This document shows, piece by piece, positions 6,529 to 12,397 of a DNA stretch of 12,397 nt. This DNA is from JBOGVZ01 sp050692985 (GTDB lineage: Bacteria; Actinomycetota; UBA4738; CALAEC01): contig JBOGVZ010000010.1 in NCBI GenBank assembly GCA_050692985.1, positions 1-12,397 of the forward strand. The letters run 5' to 3'. The position numbers and the translations under genes were made by a program. Under the pieces are notes generated by a model. The model searched no databases. It was given only the letters and a program-made list of their open reading frames with translations, and was not told the origin of the DNA. Within the stretch, counting starts at the first letter, position 1. The number at the start of each line of letters is the position of its first letter.

Positions 6529-6710
6529 TGCGTAGATTTCGGGCGATAAGATTCGCGGAACGAGCAGGAGGTCGCCCCCCCGGCGCCGTAGTTAGCCACT
6601 GACGGCCCGCGCGGTGTGCGGGCCGCTGCCACATCGAGGGACGAAAGGGGTCGGGTATGGAACACGGGGTGGGGGGAAGGAATACGCGGAACGAGAGGCA
6701 GGAGGTGCCC
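6529..6710 (+). other. Long 5' leader with two hairpins and a duplicated RBS module
   Basis: This non-coding stretch contains a 6-bp helix GGGCGA (6541-6546) with TCGCCC (6572-6577), and an 8-bp hairpin CGGCCCGC / GCGGGCCG (6603-6610 and 6618-6625). It also holds two copies of a ribosome-site-like module. I compared it by eye with the c-di-GMP and c-di-AMP riboswitch consensus and found no match. An ATG at 6657 is in frame with the surface protein but has a weak ribosome site and would spoil the signal peptide. Confidence 0.5.
6554..6706 (+). repeat. Two direct copies of a Shine-Dalgarno module, 131-134 bp apart
   Basis: CGCGGAACGAG followed by CAGGAGGT occurs at 6554-6572 and again at 6685-6706, where AGG is inserted between the two words. 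The second copy is the working ribosome site of the surface protein gene. The first has no start codon within reach and is partly enclosed by the GGGCGA/TCGCCC helix. Confidence 0.7.
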
Positions 6711-8057
6711 ATGAAGAAGAGCAAACGCCCGCTCCAGGCGGTGGCCCTGGCCGCCGTGGGGCTGCTCACCCTCTGGCAGGGGATGGCCCTGGCCGGAGAA
6801 GCGCCCGCACCACCGGAGGTACCTTCGGCGGAGGCTCCCTCGGCTCCGTCGGCCTCGGAGCCCTCGGCACCCGCTGAGGCGCCGAGCTCCAGCTCGTCGG
6901 CCCCCGCCGCGCCGCAGACCGCGACGCTGCAGGAGGACTCCACCGGGCACACCACGCCCGTTCCCGAGGGGGACAGCCACGCCAGCGCCGGGGTGGCCGA
7001 CGTCCACCTGGCCGGCGAAGAGCTGGTCAGCGTGAACCAGACGAACGCCGCGGTCGATGACGACGACGACACTCCGTCGGGCGACGTCACCGTGCTGGCC
7101 CTCGGGGGCAGCGAGATCATCGGGGCCCACTCGAGCGGCAACGGCAGCGACTCGAACGGCCTGGCCATCGCGTGTGAGGAGAGCGGCGGCCAGCTGTGCA
7201 TCGGGCTGCTGTACGCCTCCACCGAGACCAGCCAGAGCGCGGGTTCGTCCTCGTCCAACGCGGACGCCTCGCTCGTGTTCCTGTGCCTCGGCGGAACCAC
7301 CACCGCTCCGGGGCCCGTGTGTGACGGCCCCGTCGGCGCGGAGGTCGGCGGTAGCCACAGCTCGATCGAGGAGACCCGCAGCGGCGGCATCGCCTCGCAG
7401 AGCGCCCACGCGGAGACCGAGCTCGCCGACGTGTGCCTCGGCGGCGAGGACGCCAGCGGCGTGTGCTCCGGCCTGGGCGTGTCCGCCGTGGGCGCCCATT
7501 CGGACAGCAGCGCCACGGACCCGGACGCACCCGGCACCACGGACTCGGATTCCTGGCTGCTGGCCATCGAGGCCCAGGGGAGCCGGACCCAGATCCTGGG
7601 GGACTCCCAGGAGCTGCTGTCGATCCCGCCGGGTTGCCCGGAGGACGGCTCGCTGATCTGCATCTTCCTGAACCAGGGTGCCGAGGTCGTGGGGAACGGC
7701 ATCGCCGGGAACCGCGTCGAGACGGTCCACCTCGACGTGCTCAAGGCCGTCGGCCAGGTCCCCGGCGACAGCCTGATCCTGGCCCACCTGGGCACGGCCG
7801 AGACGCTGGTCAAGGCCGAGTTCATCGAAGTCGAGGAGTGCCCGCCGGGGACGGTCGGCACCCCGCCGGACTGCGTCGAGGCCAACGGCGGTCCGCCGGA
7901 TGGCGACGACGAGGACGGCGTGCTGCCCCGCGGCGGCCCGCCCACCCTGGCCATCACCGGCCTCGGTGCGCTCCCGCTGCTGGCCCTGTCCCTGATCCTG
8001 GGGACGGCCGGCGGCTCGGTCCTGGCGTGGGACCGGCGCCGGACGGACAAGCGGTAA
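6711..8057 (+). CDS. Secreted, LAxTG-anchored surface protein with five cysteine-pair modules
   Basis: This 448-residue exported protein starts at ATG 6711, with AGGAGG (6700-6705) five bases upstream. Residues 1-28 form a signal peptide: a KKSKR head, a hydrophobic core, and a cut site after MALA. Residues 29-70 are a Pro/Ala/Ser stalk. The body is acidic (D116-D120 is five aspartates in a row) with very few Lys or Arg. Ten cysteines fall into close pairs at 155/163, 192/204, 242/252, 309/317 and 377/388, several inside repeated CLGG...C-x-G-x-G modules. The C-terminus has LAITG (413-417), a hydrophobic segment and the tail DRRRTDKR. This is the sorting signal expected for a class E sortase, which would link it to the cell wall; no sortase gene is in the window. 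I do not recognise the body domain, so function is unknown. A promoter lies upstream and a hairpin downstream. Confidence 0.85.
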   Translation: MKKSKRPLQAVALAAVGLLTLWQGMALAGEAPAPPEVPSAEAPSAPSASEPSAPAEAPSSSSSAPAAPQTATLQEDSTGHTTPVPEGDSHASAGVADVHLAGEELVSVNQTNAAVDDDDDTPSGDVTVLALGGSEIIGAHSSGNGSDSNGLAIACEESGGQLCIGLLYASTETSQSAGSSSSNADASLVFLCLGGTTTAPGPVCDGPVGAEVGGSHSSIEETRSGGIASQSAHAETELADVCLGGEDASGVCSGLGVSAVGAHSDSSATDPDAPGTTDSDSWLLAIEAQGSRTQILGDSQELLSIPPGCPEDGSLICIFLNQGAEVVGNGIAGNRVETVHLDVLKAVGQVPGDSLILAHLGTAETLVKAEFIEVEECPPGTVGTPPDCVEANGGPPDGDDEDGVLPRGGPPTLAITGLGALPLLALSLILGTAGGSVLAWDRRRTDKR

Positions 8058-8073
8058 GCACGAACGAACGCGC

Positions 8074-8101
8074 GAGGGGGCGGGCCTGGGCCCGCCCCCT
8101 C
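8074..8101 (+). terminator. Strong GC hairpin, likely terminator
   Basis: A perfect 12-bp stem, GAGGGGGCGGGC (8074-8085) with GCCCGCCCCCTC (8090-8101), closes a CTGG loop 17 bases after the surface protein stop. Only a short TTT follows (8106-8108), so it may be a weak or read-through terminator, or a 3' stabiliser. It ends nine bases before the GGAGGG of the next gene, for which I find no separate promoter. Confidence 0.75.
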
Positions 8102-8121
8102 GTCGTTTCCGGAGGGAACCG

Positions 8122-8706
8122 ATGACCACCGCCTTGCCCCGGAGCCGCAGGACCCGGTTGATCGTCGGCGGCGCCCTGGTGGTCATCGCCGTGGCCGGCA
8201 TCATCTATGCGGTGCTGGCGATCTTCGGCGGGAACGAGCCGGGCTCGGGTCCCGGCTACCGGTTCGCCACCGTCCGCCACGTGAACCAGGAGGGCGGGTA
8301 CTCCTTCCATCACCCCCCGGGGTGGGAGGTGGAAGACGACCAGACGGTGTCTCAGCTGGCCGGCCCGCGCGGCGAGACCCGGGTGACCTTCGGCCTGGGG
8401 GCCGAGGGCGACGCCGAGGCCGCGGAGACCAGGTTCGTCCGCGAGATCCAGGGCCAGTACCGGGACGTGGAGCTGGCGGCCATCCAGATCGAGCGCGTGG
8501 GCCCCAACCCCGCCCTGTCGGTGGCCGGCACCGGGCGGGTCCCCGGCGGGCCCCGCATCCGGTTCCTGGCGATCACCGTGAGCACGCCCGAGCAGAACTA
8601 CTCGATCGGGGTGTTCACCGCGGCCAACACCGACCCGGGGGAGGTCCTCCCACCCACCCAGGAGGTCGTGAACTCGTTCCGACCCCTGCCCCGGGCGGAG
8701 GTCTAG
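8122..8706 (+). CDS. Membrane-anchored protein with PsbP/LpqN-like extracellular domain
   Basis: This 194-residue protein has a basic N-terminus, one membrane helix at 13-35, a short Gly/Pro linker and an outside domain from about residue 46. The domain begins with GYSFHHPPGWEVEDD, the pattern that opens PsbP-like and LpqN-like domains (a beta strand with FxxPxGW), and closes with the strand-turn-helix end expected of them (VVNSFRPLP). It has no cysteines, so it is not a lipoprotein. The start is ATG 8122, five bases after GGAGGG (8111-8116). The gene follows the LAITG protein across a hairpin, so the two may be partly co-transcribed. Its TAG overlaps the stop of the convergent nuclease gene. 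The role is unknown: related domains occur in envelope proteins of mycobacteria, which supports an envelope setting only. Confidence 0.75.
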   Translation: MTTALPRSRRTRLIVGGALVVIAVAGIIYAVLAIFGGNEPGSGPGYRFATVRHVNQEGGYSFHHPPGWEVEDDQTVSQLAGPRGETRVTFGLGAEGDAEAAETRFVREIQGQYRDVELAAIQIERVGPNPALSVAGTGRVPGGPRIRFLAITVSTPEQNYSIGVFTAANTDPGEVLPPTQEVVNSFRPLPRAEV

Positions 8707-9827
8707 GACCGCCGGGCTGGGCGGTCCGCCTCGGCCAGGTACAGCGCCGTGGTGGTGCGGACCTCGTCGCGGGAGGTCAGCAGGGCGTCCTCCGCCGCCG
8801 GGGGCAGCGTCCGGCTCTCGATGAGGTCGTGGAGGCGCCTGGGGTCCACCGCCAGGACCTGCTCGAACAGCCCCAACGGCTCCAGGTGCCGGCGGACCGC
8901 CTCGGGGTCCGGGGCCGTCTCCACCCGCCGCACCACCTTGACGGCGCCATCCGTGCCGTACAGACGGCCCAGCCCGTGCTCCTCGGCGTATGCCCTGATC
9001 GTGGCCGCCAGCTCCTCCAGGCGCCGCCACCGCTCCCGGTCCTCGCGCTTGAGACGGATCCATTCGTCCACGACCTCACCGATCTTCGGCGGGGTGTGGT
9101 CCCGTTCGTACCGGTGGCGGAACAGGGGGCACAGGTGCTGGTAGTCGCACCACCCGCACAGGGGGTTCTCCCGGGGCTCGAACCGCTCGGCCGCGATGCG
9201 CTCGGCCACGGTGGCCACCCGGCGCCGGAGGTCGTCGATGTCGGCGGGGGAGCGTGAGGTGCTCATCCGCTGGCCGGGCAGGAGGTAGTAGAGCGTCAGC
9301 CGCTCGGGCTCGATGCCCCACACCTCCCGGGCCGCCAGGTGGTACAGGGAGAGCTGAAGGTCCCGATCCACGCGGCCCTTCGGCGGCAGGCGGCGGTTCG
9401 TCTTGTAGTCGATGATCTCGTAACCGCCCCCCGGCAGCCGGTCCATGCGGTCGATCACGCCGGTGAGGGTCACGCCCTCGACGTCGATGCGGAACCGGAA
9501 CTCCAGGGCCGCCGGGATGCGGTAGTCGTCCGCGTTGTCCCGGTGGTAGCGGGCCAGGACCTCCCGGGCGTGCTCCCGGTACAGCCGCTCCTCCTGGGGG
9601 TGGGGATACCCCTCGGACACCCACACGTCGTCCAGCCACTGCCACAGCTCCGGGAGCGAGGGGGCGGCCGGCACCGGGCGGGCGTGGAAGGCGTGCAGGG
9701 CCTGGTGGAGCGAGTCCCCGAAGGACAGCGCGGGGGAGGGCCGGCCCGGGACCCGGTCCTGGTACTGGAACCGGTACTTCGCCGGGCAGGTCTCGTAGGT
9801 GTTGATGCTCGAGAACGACAGCCGCAT
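8703..9827 (-). CDS. Stand-alone RecB-like PD-(D/E)XK nuclease with Fe-S cysteines
   Basis: This 374-residue protein belongs to the RecB/AddB/Cas4-type nuclease superfamily. The N-terminus reads MRLSFSSINTYETCP with C14, then GDSLHQALH with H41. The core holds E109, GVIDRMD with D126, and IIDYKTN with D140 and K142, the D...DxK metal and catalytic set. DLQLSLY (156-162) is the family's QxxxY-type motif. C224, C227 and C233 (CGWCDYQHLC) with C14 form the four-cysteine cluster that binds 4Fe-4S in AddB and Cas4. There is no helicase domain and no cas gene nearby, so this is a free-standing DNA-processing nuclease; stand-alone RecB-family exonucleases are widespread in actinobacteria. The start is ATG 9827, with AAAGGA (9838-9833) five bases before it. 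It is divergent from dnaE and convergent, with a CTAG overlap, on the PsbP-like gene. The substrate is unknown. Confidence 0.88.
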   Translation of the reverse strand: MRLSFSSINTYETCPAKYRFQYQDRVPGRPSPALSFGDSLHQALHAFHARPVPAAPSLPELWQWLDDVWVSEGYPHPQEERLYREHAREVLARYHRDNADDYRIPAALEFRFRIDVEGVTLTGVIDRMDRLPGGGYEIIDYKTNRRLPPKGRVDRDLQLSLYHLAAREVWGIEPERLTLYYLLPGQRMSTSRSPADIDDLRRRVATVAERIAAERFEPRENPLCGWCDYQHLCPLFRHRYERDHTPPKIGEVVDEWIRLKREDRERWRRLEELAATIRAYAEEHGLGRLYGTDGAVKVVRRVETAPDPEAVRRHLEPLGLFEQVLAVDPRRLHDLIESRTLPPAAEDALLTSRDEVRTTTALYLAEADRPARRS

Positions 9828-9836
9828 GCTGGTCCT

Positions 9837-9865
9837 TTGACTCCGCTTCGCCCGGAGTATAGAGT
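9837..9865 (+). promoter_or_regulatory. Predicted dnaE promoter
   Basis: TTGACT (9837-9842) and TAGAGT (9860-9865) are separated by 17 bp. A start near 9872 gives a leader of about 95 nt, with the DnaA-box-like pair at roughly +22 to +44. The -35 box lies inside the leader of the divergent nuclease gene, so the two promoters overlap. Confidence 0.55.
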
Positions 9866-9885
9866 TCCGGAGGTTCGGATTACAA
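9856..9885 (-). promoter_or_regulatory. Predicted promoter of the RecB-like nuclease gene
   Basis: On the minus strand TTGTAA (9885-9880) and TATACT (9861-9856) are separated by 18 bp. The predicted start near 9849 leaves a leader of about 22 nt. Its -10 box physically overlaps the -10 box of the dnaE promoter. Confidence 0.6.
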
Positions 9886-9893
9886 GGATGTGA

Positions 9894-9915
9894 TTCTCCA
9901 CAGGTTTTCCACAGG
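9894..9915 (+). promoter_or_regulatory. Two abutting DnaA-box-like 11-mers
   Basis: TTCTCCACAGG (9894-9904) is followed directly by TTTTCCACAGG (9905-9915), in the same orientation, one helical turn (11 bp) apart. The second fits the relaxed DnaA-box consensus TTWTNCACA exactly, and the first differs at one base. They lie in the dnaE leader, downstream of the predicted promoter. Binding by DnaA is an inference; the duplication itself is plainly visible. Confidence 0.6.
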
Positions 9916-9967
9916 CGGCCATGTCGGCGCCTCCGGGTAGCCTGGGAGGTACCTTCGTCGGGGAGCC

Positions 9968-12397
9968 ATGGGGACCGGGAGCTTCGTTCACCTCCATACG
10001 CACAGCGAGTTCTCCCTCCTCGATGGCGCCTCGCGCATCTCGGAGCTGTTCGCCAAGGCCTCGGAGCTGGGGATGCCCGCACTGGGGCTCACCGACCACG
10101 GGGTCATGTTCGGGGCCCTGGACTTCTACCGGGCCGCCAGGCAGGCGGGCGTCAAGCCGATCCTGGGCGTGGAGGCGTACGTGGCCCCGGGCCGGCGGTT
10201 CGACCGGACGCCCGGTGAGGACGAGGAGAAGTATCGCCACCTGACCGTGCTGGCCAGGAACGAGCGCGGGTACCGCAACCTGCTGCGGCTGGTGACCGAC
10301 GCGCACCTGGAGGGGTTCTACCACCGGCCCCGGATCGACAAGGAGCTCCTGGCGGAGCGGTCGGAGGGCCTGGTCGGGTTCACCGGCTGCCTGGCCGGGG
10401 AGGTGTGCCGGCTGCTCCTGGCGGGCCAGGACCGGAAGGCCTACGCGGCGGCGGCCACGTACCGGGACATCTTCGGCCCGGGGTCGTTCTTCGTCGAACT
10501 CCAGGACCACGGCCTGGCGGAGCAGCGGGCCGTGAACCCCAAGCTCGTGAAGCTGGCCCGGGACCTGGGGATCCCGCTGGTGGCCACCAACGACACGCAC
10601 TACACGGAGAAGGGGCACGCCCGGGCCCACGACGTCCTTCTGTGCATCCAGCAGCCCGGCAAGGTCCTGGCCGACACGGACCGGCTGAAGTTCGACACCG
10701 AGGAGTTCTTCGTGAAGTCGGCGCAGGAGATGCGCGAGCTGTTCCGCGATCTCCCCGAGGCCTGCGACGCCACCCTGGAGATCGCCGAGTCGGTGGAGCT
10801 GCTGCCGGACCTCGAGCGGGCCCTGGTGGAGGCCAATCCCGAGATGCGGGTCCCCAACTTCGACCCGCCCGACGGGAAGGACCTGGACACCTACCTGCAC
10901 GAGCTGGTGGAGGAGGGCGCCCGGCGGCGGTACGGTGACCTCACCCCCGAGATCCGGGAGCGGCTGGAGCACGAGCTGCGGGTCATCCGGTCGAAGGGGT
11001 TCTCCGGGTACTTCCTCATCGTGTGGGACCTGATCCGGTTCGCCCGCGGCCAGGGGATCCGGGTGGGTCCCGGCCGCGGGTCGGCCGCGGGATCGGTGGT
11101 GTCGTACTGCCTGGGGATCACCGACCTCGATCCCCTCCGCTACGGCCTCATCTTCGAGCGCTTCCTGAACCCCGAGCGCAAGCAGATGCCCGACATCGAC
11201 ATGGACTTCGACGACCGCCGCCGGCCCGAGGTCATCCGCTACGTCGCCGAGCGCTACGGCACCGACCGCGTGGCGCAGATCATCACGTTCTCGACGATCA
11301 AGGCCAAGCAGGCGATCCGCGACGCCGCCCGGGTGCTCGGCTACCCCTACGCCGTGGGCGACAAGCTCACGAAGATGTACCCGCCGCTGATCCTCGGCAA
11401 GGAGGCCACGTTCGAGGCGTGCTTCGACCGCAACGTGGAGTGGCCTCCGCACTCCGGCCGCAACGACGCCTACGCGGCCGCCGCCGAGCTGCGCAGGGCC
11501 TACGAGGAGGACGAGATCAACCGCCGCGTCATCGACTCGGCGCGCAAGCTCGAGGGACTGCGGCGGCAGCACTCCGTGCACGCGGCCGGCGTGGTGATCG
11601 GCAACGAGCCGCTCGTCCACTACCTGCCCGTGCAGAAGACCTCGGTCGACGGCGAAGTCGTGACCCAGTACGAGATGCGGGCCGTCGAGCAGCTCGGCCT
11701 CCTGAAGATGGACTTCCTCGGCCTCAGGAACCTCGACGTGATCGACAAGGCGGTCGGCCTCGTGGGCGGGATCGACATCACGAAGATCCCGCTCGACGAC
11801 AGACCGACCTACGAGATGCTCGCGCGCGGCGACGCGATGGGCGTCTTCCAGTTCGAGTCGTCCGGGATGCGCGAGGCGCTGCGGCAGGTGCGTCCGACGG
11901 AGTTCGAGGACCTGATCGCCCTCGTCGCCCTCTACCGGCCGGGGCCGATGGCGTACATCCCCGTGTACGCGAAGCGGAAGCACGGCCAGGAGCAGGTCAC
12001 CTTCCTCGACGAGCGCCTGCGGCCGATCACGGAGCCGACGCTGGGCCTGTGCATCTACCAGGAGCAGTACATGGAGATCGCCAAGCAGCTCGCGGGCTTC
12101 TCGCCGGCCGAGGCCGACGACCTGCGCAAGGCGATCGGCAAGAAGATCCACTCGCTGATGGCGTCCCTCAAGGACAAGTTCCTCGAGGGTTGCGCGGCCA
12201 ACGGGGTCACGCACGCGGTCGCGAACCAGCTCTGGAAGGACATGGAGCAGGCCCAGGACTACTCCTTCAACAAGTCGCACGCCGCCTGCTATGGCCTGAT
12301 CGCCTACCGCACGGCGTACCTGAAGGCGAACTGGCCCGCCGAGTACATGGCCGCACTGATCTCCTCGGTCATGAACACGAAGGACAAGGTGCCGTTC
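9968..12397 (+). CDS. dnaE: DNA polymerase III alpha subunit, DnaE1 type (3' end outside window)
   Basis: This is the replicative polymerase catalytic subunit. 810 codons are present of the roughly 1,150-1,200 usual, with no stop before the right edge. The N-terminal PHP domain (about 1-270) has candidates for all nine metal ligands of the active form: H8, H10, D19, H44, E69, H91, C141, D209 and H211. The palm catalytic aspartates are D409 and D411 in PDIDMDFDD, and D582 in KMDFLGL, each followed by the expected family blocks (GPGRGSAAGS before them; RPGPM and FNKSHAA after). I take ATG 9968 because an in-frame stop lies 30 bases upstream and the protein then begins MGTGSFVHLHTHSEFSLLDG, typical for DnaE. 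Its Shine-Dalgarno GGGGAG (9960-9965) is unusually close, two bases from the ATG. Codon usage changes markedly near 11,140. Confidence 0.97.
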   Translation, partial: MGTGSFVHLHTHSEFSLLDGASRISELFAKASELGMPALGLTDHGVMFGALDFYRAARQAGVKPILGVEAYVAPGRRFDRTPGEDEEKYRHLTVLARNERGYRNLLRLVTDAHLEGFYHRPRIDKELLAERSEGLVGFTGCLAGEVCRLLLAGQDRKAYAAAATYRDIFGPGSFFVELQDHGLAEQRAVNPKLVKLARDLGIPLVATNDTHYTEKGHARAHDVLLCIQQPGKVLADTDRLKFDTEEFFVKSAQEMRELFRDLPEACDATLEIAESVELLPDLERALVEANPEMRVPNFDPPDGKDLDTYLHELVEEGARRRYGDLTPEIRERLEHELRVIRSKGFSGYFLIVWDLIRFARGQGIRVGPGRGSAAGSVVSYCLGITDLDPLRYGLIFERFLNPERKQMPDIDMDFDDRRRPEVIRYVAERYGTDRVAQIITFSTIKAKQAIRDAARVLGYPYAVGDKLTKMYPPLILGKEATFEACFDRNVEWPPHSGRNDAYAAAAELRRAYEEDEINRRVIDSARKLEGLRRQHSVHAAGVVIGNEPLVHYLPVQKTSVDGEVVTQYEMRAVEQLGLLKMDFLGLRNLDVIDKAVGLVGGIDITKIPLDDRPTYEMLARGDAMGVFQFESSGMREALRQVRPTEFEDLIALVALYRPGPMAYIPVYAKRKHGQEQVTFLDERLRPITEPTLGLCIYQEQYMEIAKQLAGFSPAEADDLRKAIGKKIHSLMASLKDKFLEGCAANGVTHAVANQLWKDMEQAQDYSFNKSHAACYGLIAYRTAYLKANWPAEYMAALISSVMNTKDKVPF

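Noticed and set aside
6557..6593. An ECF-sigma promoter of the GGAAC...GTT type
   Set aside because: The spacing between the GGAAC at 6557 and the GTT at 6591 is 29 bases, far more than the usual 16-18.
6529..6656. A c-di-GMP or c-di-AMP riboswitch in the surface protein leader
   Set aside because: The conserved core words of these families are missing when read by eye; only generic hairpins are visible.
6657..6710. The ATG at 6657 as start of the surface protein
   Set aside because: It adds 18 polar residues ahead of a clear signal peptide and has a poorer ribosome site than ATG 6711.
6107..8204. Long minus-strand frames (647 and 559 codons) opposite rluD and the surface protein
   Set aside because: Ser/Pro/Arg-rich shadow translations with no motif. 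The plus-strand genes have ribosome sites, a signal peptide and catalytic motifs.
8703..9827. Cas4 of a CRISPR adaptation module
   Set aside because: The Fe-S nuclease layout is shared with RecB-family exonucleases; no repeat-spacer array or cas1/cas2 is in the window.
9828..9967. A chromosomal origin at the DnaA-box-like pair
   Set aside because: Only two boxes in about 140 bp, no AT-rich unwinding element, and no dnaA, dnaN or rpmH next to it.
9470..12280. A 936-codon minus-strand open frame opposite dnaE
   Set aside because: It mirrors the dnaE codon pattern (Val/Leu/Asp/Gly-rich) and has no recognisable domain; the plus strand encodes an intact DnaE.

Overview
The window is very GC-rich (well over 65% by eye). 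It reads as chromosomal DNA of an Actinomycetota member, probably a poorly characterised or uncultured lineage. The pointers are: the order divIVA-like / small membrane protein / ileS / traR-dksA / lspA / rluD / dnaE; a eukaryote-like (type II) isoleucyl-tRNA synthetase behind a T-box leader; GTG starts on ileS, lspA, rluD and the gene at 470; and a wall-anchoring signal of the LAxTG kind used by class E sortases. There are no tRNA or rRNA genes, insertion sequences, phage genes or CRISPR arrays. This is a core-genome neighbourhood with some unusual details.

Left part (1-4311). The 3' end of a Pro/Ala/Glu-rich protein, probably DivIVA-like, is followed by a short leader region. That region holds a perfect 8-bp inverted repeat inside a possible 15-codon leader ORF. 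Next is an unusual membrane protein with two helices, a Lys/Ala/Pro histone-H1-like tail and a C-terminal His/Cys zinc-site motif. It converges on ileS and overlaps it by the four bases CTAG. ileS runs on the minus strand.

Centre (4312-6477). The ileS leader is a well-preserved T-box riboswitch with an AUC specifier. Its -10 box lies beside the -35 box of a divergent traR/dksA-family gene, which looks leaderless or nearly so. traR/dksA, lspA and rluD form a tight plus-strand operon; lspA and rluD overlap at GTGA.

Right part (6478-12397). A promoter and a roughly 175-nt leader, which contains a duplicated Shine-Dalgarno module, precede a secreted LAITG-anchored surface protein built around five cysteine pairs. 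A strong hairpin follows, then a membrane-anchored PsbP/LpqN-like protein. That gene overlaps a convergent RecB-like Fe-S nuclease gene, again by CTAG. The nuclease gene and dnaE diverge from overlapping promoters, and two abutting DnaA-box-like 11-mers lie at the head of the dnaE transcript. dnaE runs off the right edge after 810 codons. Its PHP ligand set appears complete, and its codon usage changes sharply near 11,140.

Functionally the window combines translation (ileS, rluD), envelope and lipoprotein maturation (lspA, the two surface proteins), transcription control (traR/dksA) and replication/repair (dnaE, nuclease). The best candidates for something undescribed are the membrane-anchored histone-like zinc protein beside the division cluster, the cysteine-pair surface protein, the DnaA-box dyad at dnaE, and the codon-usage break in dnaE. 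All coordinates, motif positions and counts were obtained by reading the sequence by hand.
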